Below, one piece after another: positions 1 through 7,059 of a stretch of DNA of 19,684 nt (the stretch's first letter is position 1; each line of letters opens with the position of its first letter). Source of the DNA: Actinomycetota bacterium. Lineage in GTDB: Bacteria; Actinomycetota; Geothermincolia; Fen-727; Anoxymicrobiaceae. Where the stretch lies: the NCBI GenBank assembly GCA_018894655.1, contig JAHIPE010000039.1:1-19684 (forward strand), given 5' to 3'. The position numbers were made by a program, and so were the translations under genes. Below the pieces are notes generated by a model that worked only from the letters and a program-made list of their open reading frames with translations, was not told the origin of the DNA and did no database searches.

Positions 1-204
1 AAAGCGCTGTCAACCGCCGTGGGCGAGTTCATAGCAAAGGCAACAGTGAAGAAGAACTGTGAACTCATAGGAACAACTCCCGAAGAACTGAGCTCGGCGC
101 AGTTGCCGGAGCTGGCTGTGCATATCGAGAAATCGGTTTCGTTTTTCTCCGGGAAAGAGACAGGGATCGAGGTCGCGGAGAAGATACGAAGCCTCGGTGG
201 ATAA
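1..204 (+). CDS. C-terminal part of an unidentified protein (5' end outside window)
   Basis: The reading frame is open from base 1 and stops at TAA 202–204, giving 67 residues. A GTG at 19 could be a start, but there is no ribosome binding site in front of it and the frame continues upstream, so this is most likely the end of a longer gene. The peptide is soluble and looks helical. It contains a segment reading PEELSSAQLPELA followed by SVSFFSGKETG and ends in EKIRSLGG. I do not recognise the family. It lies 21 bases before the chemoreceptor gene on the same strand, so the two may be co-transcribed and functionally linked, but nothing in the fragment proves a signalling role. Confidence 0.6.
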   Translation, partial: KALSTAVGEFIAKATVKKNCELIGTTPEELSSAQLPELAVHIEKSVSFFSGKETGIEVAEKIRSLGG

Positions 205-225
205 TACTCCAAGGACGGTCCTATC

Positions 226-1509
226 TTGAAACGCGGCGCTGTCAATATTAAGGCAAAGACCTGGTTCTACGCGGCCGTTTGCGGTATCACGGTGCTGGCC
301 ATAGTGCTCGTACTCCTTCTGCTCCTTACAGACATGACTTTTCGCCTGGTGATACTGGTAACCGGGCTGGTAGGCCTGGTGGAGTTCGTCGGGGTAATCA
401 TGTTCGCCTGGAGTACCCTTCGCACGATTGATCGATCCCTGGCTCCGGTCATCGATTTCTCCCGCGCCCTTGCCGGGGGTGACCTGACCCGTCATCTCGG
501 CGCGGAGTCATCGGGTGTAATCGGGAGGCTTGCCGAGGCGCAGAACGCGATGGCAGACGGCCTCAGGCGAATAATAGGGGAACTCCACGACTCCTCCGCC
601 AAGGCCAGTGCAACCGCTGAGGAACTGGCGGCGTCCTCCGAAGAGGTGATGGCCTCCACCCAGGAGGTCTCGTCAACCGTGGAGCAGATATCAAAGGGCG
701 CGGAATCCCAGGCGCGGGCGGTGGAGGAGACATCCGAGGTAGTGAACGAGATAGCCAGCATGGCAAGCAGCGTGGCCGAACAGGCCAAGGCGTCGGCGGA
801 GACCGCAAGGGAGGCGAACGAGATCGCCCGTTCCGGTTCGATAAACGCTGAAGAAGCCGCGACCAAGATGCACGAGATGAAGCACGCCATGGACGATGTC
901 ACCGGCATCATGCAGGGGTTGGGGGACCGGTCCATGCAGATCGGGCTCATCGTCGATGTAATCACCAACATCTCTGAGCAGACCAACATGTTGGCCTTAA
1001 ACGCGGCGATAGAGGCGAGCCGCGCCGGCGAACACGGCAGGGGCTTCGCGGTTGTGGCCGTGGAGGTGCGCAGCCTGGCGGAAGGAAGCCGAAAGGCGGC
1101 GGACCAGATAGCCAAGATGGTCCGAGACACCGAGAACGAGACTTCAAAGGCTCTCAAGGCGATGGACCGCTCCAAGGCCATCGTGGATAGTTCCATGGAG
1201 GTTATCCAATCGACCCTGGACGCGCTCACCAACGTGGCCGAGATAGTGGAGGACATAGCCGATGGTTCCGAGTCGGTGTACAAGGCGACTGAGGCCCAGC
1301 GGGAGGGCTCGGTGCGAGTGGTGAAGGCGTCGCACGATATCGCGGCGATTGCCGAGGAGGCGGCGGCTGGAACCGAGGAGGCGTCGGCCGCGGCGAATGA
1401 GCAGACCGCTTACATGGAGGAGGTAAGAGCCTCCATACAGGAGCTGGCCCGGCTGTCGGTGGAGATGAAGAGACTGGTGGACGACTTCAAGATAACAGGC
1501 GGAGAGTAG
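226..1509 (+). CDS. Methyl-accepting chemotaxis protein without a periplasmic sensor domain
   Basis: This 427-residue protein is a membrane chemoreceptor that should signal to the CheA/CheW kinase complex. Two hydrophobic segments (about residues 12–34 and 40–61) are separated by only about five polar residues (around DMTFR), so there is no extracellular ligand domain. A HAMP-like linker follows (about 62–115), then a long coiled-coil signalling domain. The hairpin tip, starting at N254 (NMLALNAAIEASRAGEHGRG), is the invariant kinase-contact region of the family. Ala/Glu/Ser-rich heptads on both sides are typical of methylation helices. There is no C-terminal pentapeptide tether for CheR. The start is TTG at 226, with AAGGA at 211–215 as a modest Shine-Dalgarno. 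No other che gene is in the window. The cue may be membrane state or an internal signal, which is an inference from the missing sensor. Confidence 0.93.
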   Translation: MKRGAVNIKAKTWFYAAVCGITVLAIVLVLLLLLTDMTFRLVILVTGLVGLVEFVGVIMFAWSTLRTIDRSLAPVIDFSRALAGGDLTRHLGAESSGVIGRLAEAQNAMADGLRRIIGELHDSSAKASATAEELAASSEEVMASTQEVSSTVEQISKGAESQARAVEETSEVVNEIASMASSVAEQAKASAETAREANEIARSGSINAEEAATKMHEMKHAMDDVTGIMQGLGDRSMQIGLIVDVITNISEQTNMLALNAAIEASRAGEHGRGFAVVAVEVRSLAEGSRKAADQIAKMVRDTENETSKALKAMDRSKAIVDSSMEVIQSTLDALTNVAEIVEDIADGSESVYKATEAQREGSVRVVKASHDIAAIAEEAAAGTEEASAAANEQTAYMEEVRASIQELARLSVEMKRLVDDFKITGGE

Positions 1510-1517
1510 GGGAATGC

Positions 1518-2012
1518 GTGGCCGCTCAGACCTATTCGTTCGATATAGTCAGCAAGGTCAACAGGCCCGAGCTTGACAACGCGCTTAACCAGGCCCGCAG
1601 GGAGATCGACAACAGGTTCGATTTCAAGGGAACCGGTTCGCGTATCGAGAGCGGCAAAGACGGCTTGACCGTTTTCTCCTCGGATGAGTACCACCTGAAG
1701 GCGATGATCGAGGTCATTGAGACGCGCCTGACCAGGCGCAAGGTGCCACTGAAGGCGATCTCCTGGAAGGCGATAGCGGACGGCCCCAAGGGGACCGTCA
1801 AGCAGGAGGCGGCCGTGCTGGAGGGGATCGACGCCGACAGGGCGCGGGAGATAACCAAGTACGTCAAGAGCATCCACAAGAAGATGAACGTCGCGGTCCA
1901 GAAGGACCAGGTGCGCGTTAGCAGCAAGAGCAAGGACCTGCTCCAGGAAGCGATGAGTTCGGTGCTGGAGCACGACTTCGGGATTCCACTCCAGTTCACC
2001 AACTACCGCTGA
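1518..2012 (+). CDS. yajQ: YajQ-family nucleotide/cyclic-di-GMP-binding protein
   Basis: The 164-residue product is a full-length YajQ (UPF0234) protein. Family hallmarks are the N-terminal SFDIVSKVNRPELDNA, the RFDFKGTGS segment, a central EGIDADRAREITKYVKS helix and the C-terminal DFGIPLQFTNYR. These form two tandem ferredoxin-like folds. Some family members bind cyclic-di-GMP and partner with transcription factors; the role in Actinomycetota is not settled. The start is GTG at 1518, preceded by a purine-rich TAGGGGA at 1507–1513. An ATG at 1514 is out of frame. Only eight bases separate it from the chemoreceptor stop, so the two genes are probably co-transcribed, which would fit a shared role in signalling or motility (inference). 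Confidence 0.93.
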   Translation: MAAQTYSFDIVSKVNRPELDNALNQARREIDNRFDFKGTGSRIESGKDGLTVFSSDEYHLKAMIEVIETRLTRRKVPLKAISWKAIADGPKGTVKQEAAVLEGIDADRAREITKYVKSIHKKMNVAVQKDQVRVSSKSKDLLQEAMSSVLEHDFGIPLQFTNYR

Positions 2013-2081
2013 GGATGCCCCCATCAATCCCCCAATGAAACCAAGATTTCATTACGGTAAAGATCGTGGGGCAGGAAGGGC

Positions 2082-2717
2082 TTGACCTTGTCGGAGAGAT
2101 ATAACGGCCTGGTGGGAGTATGGGAGGCTGCCCTCCGGGGGAAGTGGTTCAACCCGGCCAACCTCTTTACCGCGCTCAGGGTTGCGCTGGCCCCGGTCAT
2201 CATACTGCTGCTGCTGGCCGATACACGGTTGATAAGCACGGTGTCAAATAACGTTCTGGCGGGCATCGTGTTCGTCATCGCCGCGCTTACCGACAAGGCG
2301 GACGGCTACTACGCGCGCAACTACGATGCGGTGACCCGGTTGGGACAGTTCCTGGACCCGCTGGCGGACAAGCTGCTCATGATACCGGTGCTTATCACCC
2401 TCTCTTACCTCGAGCTACTGCCCTGGTGGGCCGTCGCGGTGGTTGTGGCCAGAGAGCTACTGATATCCGGTATAAGGTTCGTCGGCACAAAGCGAAATAT
2501 AACGTTCCCCGCGAGTTGGTCGGGCAAGGTGAAGATGTTCTCCCAGGTGGTCGTAGTGGTAGTGCTGATATTTTTCCCGGGAAGCGCCCACAACATCTGG
2601 GTGCAGATACTGGTCTACTTCATGGTGGCGATAACCGCCTACTCGGGGATTGAATATCTCTTTCGGGCGCGCCGCGAGATATTCAATCCTCCCTCTACCG
2701 GGGCTAAGGCCTCATGA
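2082..2717 (+). CDS. pgsA: CDP-diacylglycerol–glycerol-3-phosphate 3-phosphatidyltransferase
   Basis: This 211-residue integral membrane enzyme transfers a phosphatidyl group from CDP-diacylglycerol to glycerol-3-phosphate, the committed step of phosphatidylglycerol synthesis. The CDP-alcohol phosphotransferase signature is complete: D71, D74, G75, A78, R79, G88, D92 and D96 fit D-x2-DG-x2-AR-x8-G-x3-D-x3-D, with D96 as the expected catalytic base. Several hydrophobic segments surround it, and the N-terminal NPANLFTALRVALAP is typical of PgsA. TTG at 2082 and TTG at 2088 are both in frame. AGGAAGGG at 2073–2080 fits either, so the true start could be two codons later. Its stop overlaps the cinA start (ATGA at 2714–2717). 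A pgsA–cinA pair is common in Gram-positive bacteria and is usually followed by recA, which is not here. Confidence 0.93.
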   Translation: MTLSERYNGLVGVWEAALRGKWFNPANLFTALRVALAPVIILLLLADTRLISTVSNNVLAGIVFVIAALTDKADGYYARNYDAVTRLGQFLDPLADKLLMIPVLITLSYLELLPWWAVAVVVARELLISGIRFVGTKRNITFPASWSGKVKMFSQVVVVVVLIFFPGSAHNIWVQILVYFMVAITAYSGIEYLFRARREIFNPPSTGAKAS

Positions 2718-4138
2718 CCGATAATTCCGCCCGAATCGCGGTCCTCACTGTCGGCGACGAACTATTGGCGGGAGAGGTCGCCGACCTGAACCTCCGAACA
2801 ATCGGCTCCGCCCTCTCGGCCATCGGAATGAACGTGTGGGAACACGCAACCGTGCGCGACGATATCGAGGCCATATCCGGAGCCCTGAGGGGCCTCCTGG
2901 AGGACAGTGACGCGGTAATAATCACCGGGGGCCTCGGACCGACAAGCGACGACGTTACCAGGGAGGCGGTGGCCCATGCCACCGGCAGGGAACTGGAGCG
3001 GCGAGAAAGCCTGGAACTGATAATACGCGGCTTCTTCGAGTCGATGGGAATGGAGATGCCGGAGGAGAACCTGAAGCAGGCACTGATCCCACGCGGCGCT
3101 CGGGAAATAGGACCGGCAGGCGGGACCGCGCCGGGGTTTATCGTGGAGCGGGAGGAGAAGCTTGTCATAGCGCTGCCCGGCTTGCCGCGCGAGATGGAGT
3201 GTATGCTTAGTTCCGATGTCACGGGCCTGCTCGGGAGCAGGTTCAAGTCAGGCGAGGTAACGGTAACCCTAAGGATAAACACCTTCGGGGCAGGGGAGTC
3301 GGATGTGGCGGAAAGACTGGGAGAGTTCATCGGTAAGGGCCCGGTGCGTTACGGGTTCCTGGCCCTAGTGCCCCGTTCCATAAATACGGTGTCGTATCGA
3401 GAGCGCCGAGGCGCCGCTCATGCAAGGCGCGCGACCGAGGCGTACTCCTGTAGTACGTCGAGGGAGCGGAACGCAGCAGGTGCGGATGCATCGACGTTCG
3501 AATGCAAGCGTATTTATGGAACGGGGTACTTAGGTGGGCCGATAGTGGTAAAGCTTACCGCGGTGGCGAAATCCCGTGACGAGGCGGATGGCCTCGTAAT
3601 GGAGGAGCGGGAAAAGGTGGCCCGGCGGCTGGGACCGCTGGTGTACAGCTTTGGCGATGAAGCCATGGAGGCCGTGATGGGAAGGCTGCTCCGTGAGCGC
3701 GGACTAACACTGGCGGTCGCCGAATCCCTGACCGCGGGGATGGTCTGCTCTCGCATAGCCAACGTGCCGGGGAGCAGTGATTTTTTCCGGGGGGGAGCAG
3801 TAACCTACAGCAAGGAATCGAAGATGGAGATACTCGGGCTTCCCGGAGAACTGCTGCGGGAAGGAACGGTCAACCGGCGGGTTGCCCTGGCGATGGCGGA
3901 GTCGGTGCGGCGGAGGTTCTCGACCGACCTCGGGGTCGCCACCACCGGGCTGGCCGGCCCGGGTGACGAAGGCGAGAAGAAGCCGGTGGGGACATTGTGC
4001 CTGGCGCTGGCTGACGGTAAAGATGCCGGGTCGTGGGAAAGAAGGCTTCCCGGTGACCGCGGGCTGGTAAGGAGTATAGCGGCAATGGCGGCTATGAACG
4101 TGGTACGGCTGTACTTGCTGTATGGTGCTGATAAGTGA
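2714..4138 (+). CDS. cinA: CinA-family protein with an in-frame 54-residue repeat insertion
   Basis: CinA proteins join an N-terminal molybdopterin-binding-like domain to a C-terminal nicotinamide-nucleotide amidase that recycles NMN. Residues about 8–175 form the first domain (VGDELLAGEVADLN, ITGGLGPTSDDVTREA). The C-terminal domain begins near residue 330, with the catalytic-serine motif AESLTAG, a GAVTYS segment and TTGLAGPGD. Residues 219–272 are encoded exactly by the 162-bp repeat at 3368–3529. They are Arg/Ala/Ser-rich, unlike any part of CinA, and interrupt a region that would otherwise read GFLAL-GGPIVVKLTAVA at the start of the linking domain. Without the repeat and one duplicated codon the protein would be 419 residues, the usual CinA size. 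The frame is intact, so a functional protein with an extra loop is plausible but unproven. Confidence 0.93.
   Translation: MTDNSARIAVLTVGDELLAGEVADLNLRTIGSALSAIGMNVWEHATVRDDIEAISGALRGLLEDSDAVIITGGLGPTSDDVTREAVAHATGRELERRESLELIIRGFFESMGMEMPEENLKQALIPRGAREIGPAGGTAPGFIVEREEKLVIALPGLPREMECMLSSDVTGLLGSRFKSGEVTVTLRINTFGAGESDVAERLGEFIGKGPVRYGFLALVPRSINTVSYRERRGAAHARRATEAYSCSTSRERNAAGADASTFECKRIYGTGYLGGPIVVKLTAVAKSRDEADGLVMEEREKVARRLGPLVYSFGDEAMEAVMGRLLRERGLTLAVAESLTAGMVCSRIANVPGSSDFFRGGAVTYSKESKMEILGLPGELLREGTVNRRVALAMAESVRRRFSTDLGVATTGLAGPGDEGEKKPVGTLCLALADGKDAGSWERRLPGDRGLVRSIAAMAAMNVVRLYLLYGADK
3368..3529 (+). repeat. 162-bp palindromic repeat, copy A, inserted in frame in cinA
   Basis: This segment matches 15213–15374 at 154 of 162 positions with no gaps. 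It is bounded by inverted ends: GTGCCCCGTTCCATAAATAC plus G at 3368–3388 against the complement of 3509–3529, 20 of 21 matching. Internal inverted repeats are GAGCG/CGCTC (3401–3405 and 3415–3419), an 8-bp stem 3439–3446 with 3452–3459, and TGCAT-CGA/TCG-A-ATGCA (3487–3506). The flanks are CTA on the left (3365–3367) and TTA on the right (3530–3532), possibly a short target duplication. It is 54 codons long, and the frame starting at its first base is open on both strands. No transposase is present, so it would be a non-autonomous element of the MITE or palindromic-element kind. Confidence 0.93.
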
Positions 4139-4147
4139 AACAGCTGA

Positions 4148-4177
4148 TTGACACCCCTTCGGATTCAGTGTTACGTT
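4148..4177 (+). promoter_or_regulatory. Candidate promoter for ileS
   Basis: A perfect TTGACA lies at 4148–4153, ten bases after the cinA stop. After 18 bases comes TACGTT at 4172–4177, which fits the loose TANNNT form of a -10 box. Transcription would begin near 4184 and leave a leader of about 75 bases before the ileS ATG at 4261. The -35 is convincing; the -10 is weak. Confidence 0.45.
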
Positions 4178-4212
4178 GAAGAAGTGTGTGGATGCCCGTC
4201 AGAAAGGGTAAT

Positions 4213-4249
4213 CCGCTGGGAAAAGCGGCGAGATTCGCCGCTATATTTT
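4213..4249 (+). terminator. Hairpin and T-run upstream of ileS: terminator or attenuator
   Basis: AGCGGCGA (4224–4231) pairs perfectly with TCGCCGCT (4235–4242) around a 3-base loop and is followed by ATATTTT (4243–4249), the form of a small intrinsic terminator. The upstream CCGCT at 4213–4217 can instead pair with AGCGG at 4224–4228, which would prevent the terminator stem. The ileS Shine-Dalgarno (GAGG, 4250–4253) starts right after the T-run. It could end the cinA transcript, or control ileS if transcription starts at the promoter in the same gap. Confidence 0.5.
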
Positions 4250-4260
4250 GAGGAACAACA

Positions 4261-7056
4261 ATGGATTACAAGGAAACTCTGAACTTGCCCCGGACGGTTT
4301 TTCCAATGAAGGGAAACCTCGCCCGTAAGGAACCGGAGATACAGGAGTACTGGAACGATATCCGCCTCTACGACCTTATCCTCGAGAAGGGGGAAGGGCG
4401 GCCGCTTTTCATCTTGCATGACGGCCCCCCGTACGCCAACGGCGATATCCACGTAGGGACCGCTTACAACAAGATACTCAAGGACATCATCGTAAAGTAC
4501 AAGACAATGCGGGGGTTCAGGTGCCCCTACGTTCCCGGCTGGGACTGCCACGGGCAGCCTATTGAGCACGAGGTTACCAAGAGGCTCGGACCGGGGGAGG
4601 ATATCGACACGGTCGAGCTTCGAGGTATGTGCCGCGAGTACGCCATGGAGTTCGTGGCAAGGCAGCGGGAACAGTTCAAGCGCCTGGGGGTGCTGGGGGA
4701 CTTCGGAGACCCGTACCTGACGCTTGCGCCGTCGTACGAGGCGACCAACGTAGAGGTGTTCGGTGAGCTGTACAGGAAGGGGCTTATATACAGGGGCCGG
4801 AAGCCGATCCACTGGTGCGTCAACTGTAGGACCGCCCTGGCCGAGGCGGAACTAGAGTACGAGGAAAAGGAGTCCCACTCGATCTACGTCAAGTTCCCCA
4901 TGTCCGAGGAGTTCCCTCCGCTGACCCAGGCGGGAAAGCCGGTCTCCTTATTGATCTGGACCACGACACCGTGGACCTTGCCGGCAAACGTGGCGGTGGC
5001 GCTTTCGCCCCGGCTCCCTTACACCGGAGTGGACACCGGTGAGGAGATACTGGTCATGGCCAGGAACCTGGTCGATGGCGTCATGGAGGAGATAGGCGTA
5101 GGCGAGTACACGGTCACCGACAGGTTCACCGGTCCGGAGATGGAGGGGCTTCACTGCCGGCATCCCTGGGTGGAGCGTGACTCGGTGGTGGTTCTGGCCC
5201 CCTACGTGACCCTGGAGCAGGGAACCGGATGCGTACACATAGCGCCGGGGCACGGCCAGGAGGACTACCTGACCGGACTGGAGTACCACCTGCCCGACCC
5301 GATGCCGGTGGACGATGTTGGGTACTTCACCGGGGAGGCGGGGCAGTTTGCGGGGATGAGCCTGGAGGAAGCAAACCCCGAGATCATAAGTGACCTCAGG
5401 GAGAGGGGTTTGCTGCTGGCTTCGGGAGCTGTTACCCACCCGTACCCTCACTGCTGGCGCTGCAAGGAGCCAGTGGTCTTCCGGGCGACACCCCAGTGGT
5501 TCATCGCCCTGGACAAGGGGGAAGGAGGCCCCTCGCTGCGCCTGGGAGCGATGGACGCTATAAAGGGCGTGGAGTGGATACCCGACTGGACGGTGAACCG
5601 CATCGGCTCCATGGTTGAAAGTCGCCCCGACTGGTGCATATCCCGCCAGCGGTCCTGGGGGGTTCCGCTGCCGGTGCTGTACTGCCGCAGTTGTGGCAAG
5701 GAAATAGTTACCGACGAGACCCTCGAGGCGATAATAGAGATGGTGGAGGCAGAGGGCGCCGACGCCTGGTTCAGGCGGGAACCGGAGGAGTTCCTGTCGA
5801 AGGGGACCGCTTGCCCGGAGTGCGGCGAGCAGGGCTTTGAGAAGGAAACTGACATCGTAGACGTGTGGTTTGAGTCGGGGATAAGCCACCTGGCCGTCCT
5901 TCGGAAGAGGGAGGGTCTGCGCTGGCCGGCGGACCTCTACGTCGAGGGGAGCGACCAGCACCGGGGATGGTTCCAGTCGAGCCTCCTGCTCTCGGTGGGG
6001 GTCGAGGGGAAGCCGCCGTTTGACGCGGTTCTCACCCACGGGTTCACCGTGGACGGCGCCGGCCGGAAGATGTCCAAGTCACTGGGCAACGCCATTGACC
6101 CACGAGAGGTATACAGCAAGTCCGGCGCCGATATACTGCGCCTGTGGACGGCGACCACCGACTACTCCAGCGACATGCCGATTTCCGGGGAGATACTTGA
6201 CCGGAACACCGAGAGCTACCGGCGGATTCGGAACACGCTCCGCTTTCTGATAGGGAACATCAGCGACTTCGACCCGCGAACAGGCGGCGTCCCCACCGAG
6301 GAGATGGAGGAGATAGACCGCTGGATGATATGCAGAATCCAGCGCCTGGTGGAGAACGTCACCTCCCTGATGGACCGCTGGCTTTTCCACCAGGCGGTAC
6401 AGGCACTGCACCTGTTCTGCACGGTGGAACTGAGCTCGCTATACCTGGATATCCTGAAGGACCGCCTCTACACGTTCCCCGCCGACTCCCGGGAGAGGAG
6501 GTCTGTCCAGACCGCGCTTCTCATAATACTGGAGAAGCTCACCGCGATGATTGCGCCGGTGCTGGCGCACACGGCGGAGGAGGCGATGCTGGCAACACCC
6601 GAGCACCTGAGGGCGGAGAAAAGCGTACACTTGCTCCCCTGGCCTGAGTACGACCCCGAACTCGTGGACGTACAACTGGAGGAGAAGTGGGAACGCCTGC
6701 TGGAGGTCCGGGAGGAGGTCTATCGGGCCCTGGAGGAGGCAAGGCGGGAAGACGTGGTGGGCACCGGTCTGGAGGCGAGCGTTCGGGTCTACGCGGAAGG
6801 GACGCTATTGGAGCTCCTCACCGGGATGGAGGAGCAACTGCCGGCACTGTTTATAGTCTCACAGGTCGAAGTGTTGGATCGCACGCGGTCAGACGGGCAG
6901 GAGGATGGCCCGGGAGGCGTAACGGTGGTGGTGGAGAAGGCCGCCGGGGAGAAGTGCCGGAGGTGTTGGAACTACAGCTCCACGGTGGGAAGCGACCCGG
7001 AGCAGCCCGACATCTGCCGGCGATGCGTAGCCACACTCGAGGAGATCAAGCGGTAA
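4261..7056 (+). CDS. ileS: Isoleucyl-tRNA synthetase
   Basis: This 931-residue class I synthetase charges tRNA-Ile and clears misactivated valine in its editing domain. The HIGH-type motif is H64-V-G-T within GPPYANGDIHVGTAYNK. The editing domain includes LLIWTTTPWTLPANVAV and TGCVHIAPGHGQEDY. KMSKS is at residues 603–607. An internal pair of Cys motifs (CRSCGK and CPECGEQ) lies before the catalytic-domain end. The C-terminal zinc-binding tail has C899/C902 and C919/C922. Length and the C-terminal zinc motif match the bacterial IleS type. The ATG at 4261 has GAGG seven bases upstream. It is preceded by its own probable promoter and a structured leader, and its stop lies three bases before lspA, so it probably leads the ileS–lspA–lgt–rluD operon. 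Confidence 0.97.
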   Translation: MDYKETLNLPRTVFPMKGNLARKEPEIQEYWNDIRLYDLILEKGEGRPLFILHDGPPYANGDIHVGTAYNKILKDIIVKYKTMRGFRCPYVPGWDCHGQPIEHEVTKRLGPGEDIDTVELRGMCREYAMEFVARQREQFKRLGVLGDFGDPYLTLAPSYEATNVEVFGELYRKGLIYRGRKPIHWCVNCRTALAEAELEYEEKESHSIYVKFPMSEEFPPLTQAGKPVSLLIWTTTPWTLPANVAVALSPRLPYTGVDTGEEILVMARNLVDGVMEEIGVGEYTVTDRFTGPEMEGLHCRHPWVERDSVVVLAPYVTLEQGTGCVHIAPGHGQEDYLTGLEYHLPDPMPVDDVGYFTGEAGQFAGMSLEEANPEIISDLRERGLLLASGAVTHPYPHCWRCKEPVVFRATPQWFIALDKGEGGPSLRLGAMDAIKGVEWIPDWTVNRIGSMVESRPDWCISRQRSWGVPLPVLYCRSCGKEIVTDETLEAIIEMVEAEGADAWFRREPEEFLSKGTACPECGEQGFEKETDIVDVWFESGISHLAVLRKREGLRWPADLYVEGSDQHRGWFQSSLLLSVGVEGKPPFDAVLTHGFTVDGAGRKMSKSLGNAIDPREVYSKSGADILRLWTATTDYSSDMPISGEILDRNTESYRRIRNTLRFLIGNISDFDPRTGGVPTEEMEEIDRWMICRIQRLVENVTSLMDRWLFHQAVQALHLFCTVELSSLYLDILKDRLYTFPADSRERRSVQTALLIILEKLTAMIAPVLAHTAEEAMLATPEHLRAEKSVHLLPWPEYDPELVDVQLEEKWERLLEVREEVYRALEEARREDVVGTGLEASVRVYAEGTLLELLTGMEEQLPALFIVSQVEVLDRTRSDGQEDGPGGVTVVVEKAAGEKCRRCWNYSSTVGSDPEQPDICRRCVATLEEIKR

Positions 7057-7059
7057 GAC

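Noticed and set aside
492..1283. Long minus-strand frame opposite the chemoreceptor gene, and similar long antisense frames opposite ileS and dnaE
   Set aside because: These mirror the codon bias of GC-rich genes on the other strand; they have low-complexity Ser/Ala/Pro/Arg or Gly/Val/His compositions and no recognisable domains.
2034..2053. Perfect inverted repeat AATGAAA/TTTCATT between yajQ and pgsA
   Set aside because: The 7-bp stem is almost all A/T and there is no T-run after it; too weak for a terminator and plausible by chance.
4184..4260. T-box riboswitch upstream of ileS
   Set aside because: The conserved GGGTGG-ACCGCG core and a recognisable specifier stem are absent and the leader is very short; AGGGTAATCCGC only loosely resembles the core.
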